A stretch of DNA of 64,000 nt from a bacterium (GTDB taxonomy: Bacteria > Joyebacterota > Joyebacteria > Joyebacterales > Joyebacteraceae): the NCBI GenBank assembly GCA_025782395.1, contig JALGZD010000191.1:1-64000 (forward strand), in the 5' to 3' direction. This document shows positions 26,474 to 35,398 of the stretch, in pieces. Position numbers and translations under genes: made by a program. A model generated the notes under the pieces. It saw only the letters and a list, made by a program, of their open reading frames with translations. It made no database searches and was not told the origin of the DNA. The stretch's first letter is position 1; every line of letters starts with the position of its first letter.

Positions 26474-27619
26474 TCACTTGAGTCTGGCTCCGACGACCAG
26501 CGGCGCCGTAGCTACCGCCGTCGCTCCGTCCGGCTCCGTCGCCTCAAAGCGACAGATGTAAGTCCCCGCTGGAGCCAACCGCCTGAGGTCATCCCGACCG
26601 TCCCAACCCCGCACCCCCATCCTGTACGGGAACAGCCGCTCGTAGTGATTCGGAAGGCCGGAGTAACCGTCGTAATCCTCGTCGAGAAGCGTACGGACGA
26701 GCCGGCCCTGCAGATCGTAGAGCTTCATGATCGTCCGGCTCTCGCCCGGCGCTTTGTAGTAGATCGGCAGGATCTCCCCGATGTCGGGATAGAAAACGGG
26801 TGCCTTCTCGTCTCCGGTCACGGCCACGCCTGCCGTATCGACGGCCGTGATCTCCCGGAACGATATCTCCACACCGGAGGAGAACCCGACGTACGGAGGA
26901 GGAATCGCCGTGTAGTGGGCCATGTCGCTCTGGAACCGGGGCACGATCTCGTAGTCCTCCAGGTACGGAGAGTTTCTGTCGTACTGAAGAACGACGCCTG
27001 TCACATCGAGCGTGTCCCCGGCCTCGAATACGCTGAAATCCGTGCTGTCGTTGTAGCCCTGATAGATTACGGGGTCGTCCAGTCCGTCGAGCTCGATCTT
27101 GAAGCCCTGGTGGAGCGTGATGACTCCCACCGTTCTGACAAGCACGCCCTCGAGATCCTCACCGATCATCGCATTCGACAGCGCAAGCTCAAGAGGCTCG
27201 ACCAGTCTGGCCCCTTCCACGAGGCGCACGATGTCTGCCGCGCTGTCACACGATATCTCGGTGGTGGCTCCAGCGCTCGAACCGACATACTCCTCCACCT
27301 GGCCGGTCACTCTGATACTGTCGCCGAGCGCCACGTTGACGGACGCCGGTTCGTCGTAGCAGAAGATGTTGATCCCGCAGCCGCCCGACTGAATGTACAT
27401 CGAGGTGTGTCCCGGCGGGTCACCGGGAACCACGTACCCCGGTGGGAATGTCACAATCCCGCGGACGGTCACCGTTTCCCCGTTGTAGGGTGAGTAGCCG
27501 CTCGCGTCATACTCCTGCACCTCGCAGATCGTCAACTCCTGAGCCGCGAGTACGCCGGCAACAAGCAGCGCAGCCAGCGTCAGAATGGCTACCGCCCCGT
27601 GCCTCCCGCGTCGCATCAT
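26474..27619 (-). CDS. Secreted OB-fold protein with FlgD-like C-terminus
   Basis: The 381-residue protein starts at ATG 27619 (AAGGGGG upstream) with a signal peptide MMRRGRHGAVAILTLAALLVAGVLAA. Two OB-fold segments follow (ETVTVRGIVTFPPGYVVPG with SMYIQSGGCGINIF; and GVLVRTVGVITLHQGFKIEL), then a C-terminal Ig-like segment (TIMKLYDLQGRLVRTLLD, APAGTYICRFEA). The OB half is closely similar in layout to the last third of the 1011-residue product next door (TSIYMQDLDGYGINVF, YDYSSPYFSGYELAPRYESDM against YDRNSPYLEDYEIVPRFQSDM), so the two are tandem paralogs. No catalytic motif is visible. Confidence 0.85.
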   Translation of the reverse strand: MMRRGRHGAVAILTLAALLVAGVLAAQELTICEVQEYDASGYSPYNGETVTVRGIVTFPPGYVVPGDPPGHTSMYIQSGGCGINIFCYDEPASVNVALGDSIRVTGQVEEYVGSSAGATTEISCDSAADIVRLVEGARLVEPLELALSNAMIGEDLEGVLVRTVGVITLHQGFKIELDGLDDPVIYQGYNDSTDFSVFEAGDTLDVTGVVLQYDRNSPYLEDYEIVPRFQSDMAHYTAIPPPYVGFSSGVEISFREITAVDTAGVAVTGDEKAPVFYPDIGEILPIYYKAPGESRTIMKLYDLQGRLVRTLLDEDYDGYSGLPNHYERLFPYRMGVRGWDGRDDLRRLAPAGTYICRFEATEPDGATAVATAPLVVGARLK

Positions 27620-27667
27620 CTATTCCCCCTTGAGTGGATTGCCATGAGTGCCTGAGTCGATTCGGCT

Positions 27668-28963
27668 CTATCGCGCAAGCTCGGCATTGACGGCCCGGGC
27701 TGCAGCAGCCAACGCTTCACCTGGTTTCATCTGCTTTCTGAGGGCGGCCTCAACGCCGGTCTCCTCGAGGTACTTCCGTCCCGCATACCAGGCGGCGGAT
27801 CTGGGCTCGTACGAGGCGTACTCCAGCTGCGTGAACACGCTCTCGAGCCCTTCGACCTCCGTGAACCGCTCCTGCATAACGGGCAGATTCATGGCGCTCC
27901 GCCTCACCGGGGCGTAGCCGGTCATCGCGGCCCAGCGCGCCGTAATCTCGGGGCTCGTGAACCATTTCACGAACTCCCACGCCGCCCTCTTGTTGGGATC
28001 GCAGGAGTCAGCAAAGATGACGACGTTCGTGCCTGCGAAAAAGGATGCCTTCTCCTTGTTCTCCGGAAGCGGAGCGAGCGCCATGTCGAACGTGTACTTC
28101 CCTTCCATGAACGAGAGCGAAACGGTGGAGCCTTCTACCATGCCGATCTTGCCCGCCTGGAAATCGTTCTGGTACTCATAGCCGGACGTGACCTTCCCGT
28201 ACTCCGTCAGAAGCTCCACCATGAACTCGAGAGCCTCAACTCCTTCCGGGCTGTCGAACGCGGCGCGCGTGCCGTCGTCGGTGAGAATCTCTCCACCGTT
28301 CTGAACCAGCAGATTCTCGAACATCCACGCGCTTATCTGCCCCGCCGTCCCCCACTGATCGATCTCGCCGTCCCCATCAGTGTCACGTGTGAGCTTCTTC
28401 GCGTACTCGAGGTACTCGTCCCAGTTCGTGGGAGCCTGCGTCAGTCCCACCTCCGCGAACGCGCCCTTGTTCCAATAGAGAGCTCGGACGCTCTTGTTGA
28501 ACGGGAACGAGTAGATCTCGCCGTCCCACGTGCTGTTCTCGATCATGCCCGGAATGAAATCGTCGAGTTCCTCCTGCGAGAGCCCGTTCGGCCCGTTGAT
28601 ATACGCGGTCATCGATTCAGCACTGCCGTTCTCTATCAGATTCTCGGTCCACGCCTCGTAGACCTGCGCCAGATCCGGCGGCTGGTCGGCTGCGACGGCC
28701 GCCATGATCTTCTGCGAGAGGGCCTGGTAGCGGCCCATGCTTATCGACTGGATCTCAATATCGCTGTGATTCCCGTTGAACTCCGCCACGAGCGCGTCAA
28801 GCGCGTCACCGAGCGGCCCCCCCATGGCGTGCCAGAATTCCAACCGGACCACGCCGTCGCCGGTACCCTCTTTTCCTCCACCACACCCTGCGAGCGAGAT
28901 CGCGAGGACGGACGTCGTAAGGAGAACCCACAGTAACCAGTGCTTCTTGAGCCTGTGCTTCAT
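27668..28963 (-). CDS. ABC transporter solute-binding lipoprotein, carbohydrate (family 1) type
   Basis: The 431-residue protein is a lipoprotein: the signal ends in LAGC with the lipidated Cys at 27. It has the family 1 binding-protein layout: LEFWHAMGGPLGDALDALVAEF, NGSAESMTAYINGPNGLS, YSFPFNKSVRALYWNKGAF, and PNKRAAWEFVKWFTSPE near the end. Family members bind sugars or glycerol-phosphate derivatives in the periplasm. It is the last of three genes (two permeases, then this one). No ATPase gene is next to them, so a shared MsmX/UgpC-type ATPase encoded elsewhere is expected. The exact ligand cannot be told. Confidence 0.93.
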   Translation of the reverse strand: MKHRLKKHWLLWVLLTTSVLAISLAGCGGGKEGTGDGVVRLEFWHAMGGPLGDALDALVAEFNGNHSDIEIQSISMGRYQALSQKIMAAVAADQPPDLAQVYEAWTENLIENGSAESMTAYINGPNGLSQEELDDFIPGMIENSTWDGEIYSFPFNKSVRALYWNKGAFAEVGLTQAPTNWDEYLEYAKKLTRDTDGDGEIDQWGTAGQISAWMFENLLVQNGGEILTDDGTRAAFDSPEGVEALEFMVELLTEYGKVTSGYEYQNDFQAGKIGMVEGSTVSLSFMEGKYTFDMALAPLPENKEKASFFAGTNVVIFADSCDPNKRAAWEFVKWFTSPEITARWAAMTGYAPVRRSAMNLPVMQERFTEVEGLESVFTQLEYASYEPRSAAWYAGRKYLEETGVEAALRKQMKPGEALAAAARAVNAELAR

Positions 28964-29014
28964 CTCGATCCCTCCATCGGCTAATCCCCAGGGTCCGACA
29001 TGGCCATGCGTCCA

Positions 29015-30031
29015 CTAGCCCTTGAGGCCCGACGTGGCCATGCTCTGGATTATCTGCTTCTGCGCAAAGAAGTAGGCGATGATGAGCGGCGCCACCGAGA
29101 ACGCGGCCGCCGCCATCATCAGTTCGTGGCTGGTCCCCTGCTCCTGCGAGAACCGGGCGAGACCGACCTGGAGCGGTCGCACTTCCGGCGTGTTCGTCAT
29201 CACCAGAGGCCAGAGGAACGAGTTCCACGTTCCTACAATCGTGAAAACAACAACCGCGACGAACACCGCCTTGGACAGAGGAACAATGACCCGCCAGAGA
29301 AACGCGAACCTGCTGCAGCCGTCGATGATCGCAGCGTCGTAGAGATCGTCGGGTATCGTCTTGAAATGCTGCCTCAACAGAAAAATGCTGAAGATGTGGG
29401 CAAGCCACGGGACGATCAGAGCCTGGTAGCTGTCTATCCATCCGAGTTTCACAAGGATGATATAGGACGGAACCAGGTAGACGGGCTGCGGCACCATCAT
29501 CATCGACAGAAAGATGAGGAAGATGTTATCCCTTCCCCAGAACTTCATGCGCGCGAAGGCGTAGGCCGCCAGCGAGGATGTCACGAGAACGCCCATCACC
29601 ACGAAGACGGTGATCAGGATGGTGTTGAAGTAGTACCTGGCGAACGGCGCCTGACTCCAGGCCTCCCCATAGTTCCGGAAGCGAAAGCGAATCCTGTTCG
29701 CAACCGCGCTCGCGGCAACCGTGCGCTCCTGATCTCCGTCCACCGATCTCACGTCTATGGTTCCCGCTTCTTCATCCCGCGAGACAATGTAGACTTCTTC
29801 CCACGTCCCGTCCGCCCGTTCAGCAAAGTGCCCCGAGGGAATCCACGTAGGAGGAAACTCCAAGATCTCGAGAGGAGACTTGAGGGAGGTCGAGAGCATC
29901 CACCAGAACGGCACCATCATGAACACAACACCCACAACAAGTCCCGCGTAGACGCCGGCCCTGCCCACGCCGCGTCTCGTGCGGTAGCCCGCGTTGAGCT
30001 CTCTGTCGTGTAGTGTCGCTGTCTGTTCCAT
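29015..30031 (-). CDS. ABC transporter permease, carbohydrate uptake (MalG/UgpE-like)
   Basis: ATG 30031 with AGGA upstream gives 338 residues; a distal GTG at 30073 would run up to the preceding stop. Six membrane segments are visible (VYAGLVVGVVFMMVPFWWML, FNTILITVFVVMGVLVTSSL, IFLIFLSMMMVPQPVYLVPS and others). The EAA loop YDAAIIDGCSRFAFLWRVIVPLSK, which docks on the ATPase, is clear. Between the first and second segments lies an unusual hydrophilic insertion of about 70 residues (ADGTWEEVYIVSRDEEAGTIDVRSV) that is known from some UgpE/MalG relatives. It pairs with the permease immediately upstream. Confidence 0.93.
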   Translation of the reverse strand: MEQTATLHDRELNAGYRTRRGVGRAGVYAGLVVGVVFMMVPFWWMLSTSLKSPLEILEFPPTWIPSGHFAERADGTWEEVYIVSRDEEAGTIDVRSVDGDQERTVAASAVANRIRFRFRNYGEAWSQAPFARYYFNTILITVFVVMGVLVTSSLAAYAFARMKFWGRDNIFLIFLSMMMVPQPVYLVPSYIILVKLGWIDSYQALIVPWLAHIFSIFLLRQHFKTIPDDLYDAAIIDGCSRFAFLWRVIVPLSKAVFVAVVVFTIVGTWNSFLWPLVMTNTPEVRPLQVGLARFSQEQGTSHELMMAAAAFSVAPLIIAYFFAQKQIIQSMATSGLKG

Positions 30032-30072
30032 GTGTCCTGTTCGATCTCTGCCGACGGAGCCGCCGAGCCTCA

Positions 30073-31047
30073 CTAGTAATAGACCCTGCTCTCAACGAGT
30101 CGTCGCTGCACAAGAGTCAGCGACAGAATAATGACAAAGAGAATGAGCGCCACCGCGCTCGCGTAACCCATGTTCCCACCCGCGTCGAACCCCTTCTCGA
30201 AGAGGTAGTAGACGATGACTTTCGTTGTGCCCATCGGGCCGCCGACCGGCGGACCCGTCATAAGGTAGATCTGTGTGAAGACCTGGAACGAAGTGATGGT
30301 TGTAGAAAGGAGCACGTAGAACGTCGTCGGGGACAGAAGCGGCCACGTGACCTTCCAGAACACCCCGCGAGAGTTCGCGCCATCTATCCTGGCTGCCTCG
30401 TAGTACTGGTTCGGTATGTTCTGAAGCCCGGCGAGGAAGATGACTATGTTGTAGCCGATACCTCGCCATATCGCGACGATGATCACGGCGATGAGAGCGA
30501 GACTCGGCCCGGAAAGACCGGCCGGCCACCAACCCCACCCAAGACCGGACGCCACCATCTCGAAGATGCCCCGTGGTTCCTCGAGCCACACCATTGCGTT
30601 GCCGCCCAGAACCTCGAAGATGTAGTTCAGGAGCCCCAGTCGTGGGTGAAATATCCACTTCCACACCATGGATACGGCAACGAGCGATGTCACCACGGGC
30701 AGGAAGAAGACCGTTCTGTATAAGCCGAGCGCCCGGATTTTCTGGTTCAACAACACTGCCGCCAGAAGCGAGAGAAAGAGGCTGACGGGGACTACGCCGG
30801 CGACGTAATAGACGGTCGTTCCGAGGGAGCTGAAAAACGTCGGATCCTGGAAGAGCCTGACGTACTGCGCCAGCCCGACGAATCCGCGAATCCGGCCCAT
30901 CTTGACGTCGAAGAAGCTCAGTATGAACGCCGATACGATCGGGATCATCCGGAAGACGATCACAACGATCCCGGCGGGCACCAGATAGAGCGCCGCCGTG
31001 AGCGGGTCCATGAACTTCTTGCGTCTGAGATTTTCGAGCCAGGTCAT
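30073..31047 (-). CDS. ABC transporter permease, carbohydrate uptake (MalF/UgpA-like)
   Basis: The 324-residue permease has six membrane segments (AALYLVPAGIVVIVFRMIPI at the start) and the EAA loop YYEAARIDGANSRGVFWKVTWPL. It is the standard partner of the MalG-like permease that follows 41 bases downstream, and of the lipoprotein after that. ATG 31047 has GAGGA upstream. Together the three genes make the membrane and binding parts of an importer without its own ATPase. Confidence 0.94.
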   Translation of the reverse strand: MTWLENLRRKKFMDPLTAALYLVPAGIVVIVFRMIPIVSAFILSFFDVKMGRIRGFVGLAQYVRLFQDPTFFSSLGTTVYYVAGVVPVSLFLSLLAAVLLNQKIRALGLYRTVFFLPVVTSLVAVSMVWKWIFHPRLGLLNYIFEVLGGNAMVWLEEPRGIFEMVASGLGWGWWPAGLSGPSLALIAVIIVAIWRGIGYNIVIFLAGLQNIPNQYYEAARIDGANSRGVFWKVTWPLLSPTTFYVLLSTTITSFQVFTQIYLMTGPPVGGPMGTTKVIVYYLFEKGFDAGGNMGYASAVALILFVIILSLTLVQRRLVESRVYY

Positions 31048-31108
31048 CGCCCGTCCTCATATCCCGGTCGGCCTCGCAGCTCCTGATCACGCGAAGCGAT
31101 GGCTTTCG

Positions 31109-32383
31109 CTACCAGTCGTGCTGTTCCATCAGGACTTCGATCGATTCCCCGTCGGTCATCGTGATCAGATTGCCGTAGTCCGGATCCGCCCCGCGGGACG
31201 TATTGGGGAACACCCTGTCCGTGACGAAGTAGTCGGCGTCGACGGCGCGACAACCCTGGAGCACTTCCTCCTTCACAAGAGCAACCTCGACCATGGCGCA
31301 CGAGATGAGCGCGACCCGCGGCGACACGTTCTCGAGCCACAGCTCGGAGCTGGAGTCGTCGCTGCCGTGGTGCCCGATCTGAAGGACCTGGGCCCTCGCC
31401 CCCAGCCGTCCAAACCTGTCAATCATGTTGAACTCCGCGAAGTGCTCGGCATCTCCTGTCGTAACGAAGGAGACATCCCCGAACGTCATCCGGAGGACCA
31501 CCGAGTCGTTGTTGGTGTTCATGCCCTCGGTACCCGAGTCGTCGTCCTCGAAGATGGTCCCGCCAAGGCCGGCTGCGAGAACCTGGACTCGGAAGCCCGG
31601 GGTGTCGTCCCAGTCCAGGCCGGGCACGCTGTCCGATGTATCACCCTGCTTGACGTACGTGATCGGGATGCCATACTGCTCAACCCCATCCATAACGCTC
31701 AATGGAATGGAGTTGTAGAGGGTGGTCGTGTCAGGCAGGATCATCCCGCCTACCCAGAACGACTCGAAAATGCCGCCGTCCGCGGGGAATCCACCGTAGT
31801 GATCACAATGGCTGTGCGTCATTACGGCGGCCGTGAGCGAACCGACGCCGTGATCGGCCAGGAACCCCATCACGTCGTCCAGATGGTCGGTGTGCCCGGC
31901 GTCTATGAGGATGTACTCACCGCCCGGCGTCGTGAGAAGCTCCGCCAGTCCCCAGCCCACATCGATCATTGAGAGAGACATCATCTCTCCGCCGAACGCA
32001 GCCCCGACAATCGTATCCGGAAGCGCTGCCGCCGCGAGGTGCCCCTCATTCCCTGCCCTGTCCATGCTCCTGACACGCACGACGTACTCCACACCTTCGT
32101 CCATGCCCAGGAGCGTCACGCTGTGGAATGTCGAGTAGTATTTGCCGGACCCGTAGACGTAGTGCTCGTAGTCACCCCCGACCGGACCGTACTCCAACAC
32201 GCACAGCGCGTCCTCATCCGTCGACCAACTGGCCTCGCCTCCAGAGTAGACGAAGCTCGTCACCACGGGTGGATCCGGATCCTGTAGTGCATCGTACGGG
32301 TTCACTTCGCTCTCGCTGCACCCCGCCAGAACGACCGGAAGCGCGAGGAGAACAAGCAGCGCCCGTGTTGCGCGTCGTCTCAT
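31109..32383 (-). CDS. Metallo-beta-lactamase-fold lipoprotein (ComEC/Rec2 hydrolase-like)
   Basis: The 424-residue product is a lipoprotein (LAGC, lipidated Cys 22). A fibronectin type III-like domain (about 40-125; PPVVTSFVYSGGEASWSTDE, VRVRSMDRAGNEG) leads to a metallo-beta-lactamase domain with LIDAGHTDHLDD and the metal-binding HSHCDH at 190-195, then TTGDAEHFAE and QIGHHGSDDSS. The spacing resembles the ComEC C-terminal hydrolase and related extracytoplasmic enzymes that may cut phosphodiesters. The last step would act at the cell surface or periplasm. A hairpin (32405-32421) lies in its leader. Confidence 0.88.
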   Translation of the reverse strand: MRRRATRALLVLLALPVVLAGCSESEVNPYDALQDPDPPVVTSFVYSGGEASWSTDEDALCVLEYGPVGGDYEHYVYGSGKYYSTFHSVTLLGMDEGVEYVVRVRSMDRAGNEGHLAAAALPDTIVGAAFGGEMMSLSMIDVGWGLAELLTTPGGEYILIDAGHTDHLDDVMGFLADHGVGSLTAAVMTHSHCDHYGGFPADGGIFESFWVGGMILPDTTTLYNSIPLSVMDGVEQYGIPITYVKQGDTSDSVPGLDWDDTPGFRVQVLAAGLGGTIFEDDDSGTEGMNTNNDSVVLRMTFGDVSFVTTGDAEHFAEFNMIDRFGRLGARAQVLQIGHHGSDDSSSELWLENVSPRVALISCAMVEVALVKEEVLQGCRAVDADYFVTDRVFPNTSRGADPDYGNLITMTDGESIEVLMEQHDW

Positions 32384-32404
32384 CGTGGCATACCCCCTCG
32401 TTGC

Positions 32405-32421
32405 CCGCCCCGAAGGGGCGG
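32405..32421 (-). other. Hairpin just before the metallo-beta-lactamase gene
   Basis: CCGCCCC (32405-32411) and GGGGCGG (32415-32421) pair around a 3-base loop. The structure lies between the phosphatase stop and the lipoprotein start. It has no T-run on the minus strand and is 22 bases before the start codon, so it may be a weak attenuator or Rho-linked site. Confidence 0.45.
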
Positions 32422-32464
32422 CGTGTGGTTTCGATTGTGGGATGACGTATGTGGCACAAAGATT

Positions 32465-34474
32465 TTAGGGGGTCTGGGGGGCAGAGTCAATGCTCCTTCC
32501 AGCCGCAGCAGCGAGGTCTTTCACCTCGTCAATGAGAACACCGCTCGTCGCGTAGACACTGAGCCCGACTCGCTTTGCATCAATGTGAAAGATGCAGTAG
32601 TGGTTGACCGGAGAAAAGGCTTTCACATGATCGCTCCATGGAACCGTAGTGTCCTGCACGTAGAACGGTGCTCCGGCGCCGCCGCTGACGAACTGCCAGA
32701 CCGGAGCTGTGTAGGTCGGATGGATGTCGGAGTCTATGAGCGTCCGGCTGTAGTTATGCTCGTCCCCACACATGAAAGCCAGGACCTTGTCGTGACTCGA
32801 GAGGATGCTCCAGAACCTGTTCCGCATGTCGATCACGTCACCTCGTGGAACATCCGCATCGTTGAGTCCACCGTTGCCGGTTCGCCCCTCGTCTCTCCAG
32901 AACATCGCATCGTACGCGTGTCCTCCGGTCGGAAAGGCAGGCTCGTGGGTGAAGACAAATATCCAGTCTATGTCGGGATCGGACTGGGCAATGTCGAGAT
33001 CGACCTTGAGCCACTTGAGCTGTTCGGGCAGAAGGTAGCCCTCCCTGTTGCCCCCGAAGACACCGAGCGCGTACGCGACACCGTCGTGATCACTCGGCCA
33101 GCGCACGGTGTTGTAGGAAGGATAGAGTCCGGTCACCCAGTAGTTGGAGTTGACCGACACGAAGTGGCAGTTGTCGTAGTTGAAGGAGTAGACGGTCTCT
33201 CCGTAGCCTGGGCCTCTCTGCTCCACGCCTCCGAGGTAGGAACGCTCCGGGCCGGGTATGGCGTTGCCGTAGCAGCTCCCTGGGGGATTTACGAATCGCG
33301 CCGAGAAGAGCGCCTCTACGCTGTCGTCGCCCGACCGATCGCGGTACATGAGAATCCTCTTCCCGTCATGCTCAGGATCCGTCACCTGGAAGTAGTCTCC
33401 AACCTGCTCGTGATTGCCCATACCCTCATAGATCGGCATCGAGAACGCCACCTGATCGCTTGCCCTTCGCCAGGAGTCAAGCTGGGTCAGGAAGCGCTCT
33501 TCCGAACTCGTGTATCCATCGACGAGATCTCCACCGAAGAGGAAAAGATCCGCGCCGTGCGCCTTCGCCCCCGCCAGGACCGCCTTCAGCCCGGCGCAGT
33601 TGACGCCTTCGATGTTCTCCTCTCCCCCGCCCACTCCGGATCGCGAGTCGGAGGCAAACCCGAAGGTGAAGGGTCTCCTGCTGCCCGGGTCCGGGGCAGT
33701 CCGCACATCGTGCCAACGCGTGAGCGTCTTGGTATTGCCGTACTGAACCCGGTATGCGTAGGCAGCGTCCTCCCGGAGGCCGGCCACAAGCACTTCATGA
33801 CGCACATCAACACGGCTCTCGGAGACCATCCGCTCACTCTCGCCGTCCATGATGATCACTCCGCCCGGTGACGGAGTGTCCGTCTCCCACGACACGAAGA
33901 AATACCCGGGGCCGACGCGGTCCAGGCACGGGCCTAACACGATGGTCTCTGCCGGCGCGTACTCCCCATCCCTGCGCGGGCCCGACCGCGAATAGCGGAA
34001 GCGGCGATCGAACGTTCTTACAACATTGAACGTGGGATCGAACACCTCGAGCCGGTACGCGACGATGCCGCCACCGTTGTCCATGTAGCTGGAATCGTAC
34101 GCCGACGATTCAAGCCTCGATACATCTACCAGGATCGTGTGCTCCCGCGTCCACTCCTCGCTCTTCTCTGATGCGATCTTGCGATATGCCGCTCGCTCGA
34201 CACCACCGACCTCGTGAAGTGGACCGAACCGGATGAGACCCGGTGGTGTCTCCTCAACGGTTGCGAACTCGACAATCGCGCTTGAGCCGGAGAAGCCCGT
34301 AATGATGGGCACTCGCTCGAAAAACGGCGCCGCGCCGTGTTCGACAGGCGCAGGTTCATCGCTGATCAGCGGTGCAAGATCTGTGGCGGTAGCAGTCGCG
34401 AAAGGCATCGCGACTCCCACCAGGAACAGAATGGCGATGACCGCCGCAGAGACTCTGATGGAAACTGTGTTCAT
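32465..34474 (-). CDS. Secreted purple-acid-phosphatase-like metallophosphoesterase
   Basis: The 669-residue protein has a signal peptide (MNTVSIRVSAAVIAILFLVGVAMPFATA), then fibronectin-like domains of the purple acid phosphatase N-terminal type (about 50-260; FFVSWETDTPSPGGVIIMD, AAYAYRVQYGN). The phosphoesterase domain shows FGFASDSRSG, LFLFGGDLVDG, YEGMGNHEQV, FVFTHEPAF and AFMCGDEHNYSRT, which supply the dinuclear metal site. The first motif reads ASDSRSG where D-x-H or D-x-R is usual. It should release phosphate from organic phosphates outside the cytoplasm. It lies only nine bases downstream of the last nucleoside-permease gene, which suggests joint expression with purine uptake. Confidence 0.9.
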   Translation of the reverse strand: MNTVSIRVSAAVIAILFLVGVAMPFATATATDLAPLISDEPAPVEHGAAPFFERVPIITGFSGSSAIVEFATVEETPPGLIRFGPLHEVGGVERAAYRKIASEKSEEWTREHTILVDVSRLESSAYDSSYMDNGGGIVAYRLEVFDPTFNVVRTFDRRFRYSRSGPRRDGEYAPAETIVLGPCLDRVGPGYFFVSWETDTPSPGGVIIMDGESERMVSESRVDVRHEVLVAGLREDAAYAYRVQYGNTKTLTRWHDVRTAPDPGSRRPFTFGFASDSRSGVGGGEENIEGVNCAGLKAVLAGAKAHGADLFLFGGDLVDGYTSSEERFLTQLDSWRRASDQVAFSMPIYEGMGNHEQVGDYFQVTDPEHDGKRILMYRDRSGDDSVEALFSARFVNPPGSCYGNAIPGPERSYLGGVEQRGPGYGETVYSFNYDNCHFVSVNSNYWVTGLYPSYNTVRWPSDHDGVAYALGVFGGNREGYLLPEQLKWLKVDLDIAQSDPDIDWIFVFTHEPAFPTGGHAYDAMFWRDEGRTGNGGLNDADVPRGDVIDMRNRFWSILSSHDKVLAFMCGDEHNYSRTLIDSDIHPTYTAPVWQFVSGGAGAPFYVQDTTVPWSDHVKAFSPVNHYCIFHIDAKRVGLSVYATSGVLIDEVKDLAAAAGRSIDSAPQTP

Positions 34475-34483
34475 GATTCGCTC

Positions 34484-35386
34484 CTAGTATGGCTTCCCGA
34501 GCGCCGCAGGCGGTCGAGCTCTTCCAATGACACCCACAAGCGCGATCATCGTCAGTATGTATGGAATCATCTGCACGAATTGGCTCGGCACCTGCTGTCC
34601 CTGAAGACCCATCTGGACCGCCTCCGCGTATCCGAAGAGCAGACACGCCGCCGCGGCGCCAACGGGATTCCACTTGCCGAAGATCATCGCGGCCAGAGCA
34701 ATGTACCCGCGTCCGGCAGACATGTTCTTCACGAACTGATGCGTATTGAGTGCGAGGAAGGCGCCGCCGAGCCCTGCGAGCGCTCCGCTCAAGAGCACGC
34801 CCGCGAAGCGCATCTTCTTTACACTCACTCCGAGCGCGTCGACGGCCGCCGGGTGTTCACCTGTGGCCCTCAGTCTCAGGCCGAACGGCGTGTGCCAGAG
34901 TACCACGTGGGCCACGGCCACGGCGACGAGCGCGACATAGACGAGAGGCGGGTAATGCCCGATGATCACGTTGATGCCGCGCGCGACCGGACCCCAGGCT
35001 TCCGGAAGTGACCAGTGCGCCATCCCCTCGACGGTCGGCGAATTCGATGAGCTTCCCCACGTGATCCACGTGAGGAACTGGGTCGCGCCCGCCGCAAGGA
35101 GGTTGATGGCCACACCGCTCACTATCTGGTCGGCCTTGAAGATCACTGCTACAGCGGCGTGTATGAGCGAGACCAGAATCCCGGCGAAAACGCCGGCTAC
35201 GACGCCGACCCATGGATCGCCGGTGTAGTAAGTAGCCAGGATGCTCGCAAAGGCCCCGGTGAGAAGGATGCCCTCGAGCGCGATGTTCACGACTCCGGAG
35301 CGTTCGGAGAAGAGTCCTCCGAGCGAAGCCAGTATGAGCGGAGTCGCCATCCTGAGAGCTGAGTCGAACACTGCAAGCTCAAACAA
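34484..35386 (-). CDS. Nucleoside ABC transporter permease (NupQ/BmpD-like)
   Basis: The 300-residue permease belongs to the BPD_transp_2 family and shows PLILASLGGLFSERSGVVNIALEG near the N-terminus and the conserved GVINLLAAGAT-type segment (SGVAINLLAAGATQFL). About eight hydrophobic segments are visible. It starts with TTG (35386), with an AGGGGG ten bases upstream. It is the second permease of the BmpA/Nup importer, separated from its partner permease by the murJ gene. Family members import purine and pyrimidine nucleosides. Confidence 0.92.
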   Translation of the reverse strand: MFELAVFDSALRMATPLILASLGGLFSERSGVVNIALEGILLTGAFASILATYYTGDPWVGVVAGVFAGILVSLIHAAVAVIFKADQIVSGVAINLLAAGATQFLTWITWGSSSNSPTVEGMAHWSLPEAWGPVARGINVIIGHYPPLVYVALVAVAVAHVVLWHTPFGLRLRATGEHPAAVDALGVSVKKMRFAGVLLSGALAGLGGAFLALNTHQFVKNMSAGRGYIALAAMIFGKWNPVGAAAACLLFGYAEAVQMGLQGQQVPSQFVQMIPYILTMIALVGVIGRARPPAALGKPY

Positions 35387-35398
35387 GTTCCATGCCCC

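Noticed and set aside
27668-31047. A missing ATPase gene for the carbohydrate-type importer hidden in this stretch.
   Set aside because: Only the two permeases and the lipoprotein are present; no Walker motifs occur there, so an ATPase elsewhere is assumed.
32405-32421. Intrinsic terminator of the phosphatase gene.
   Set aside because: The hairpin lacks a T-run on the minus strand and lies within 22 bases of the next start codon.
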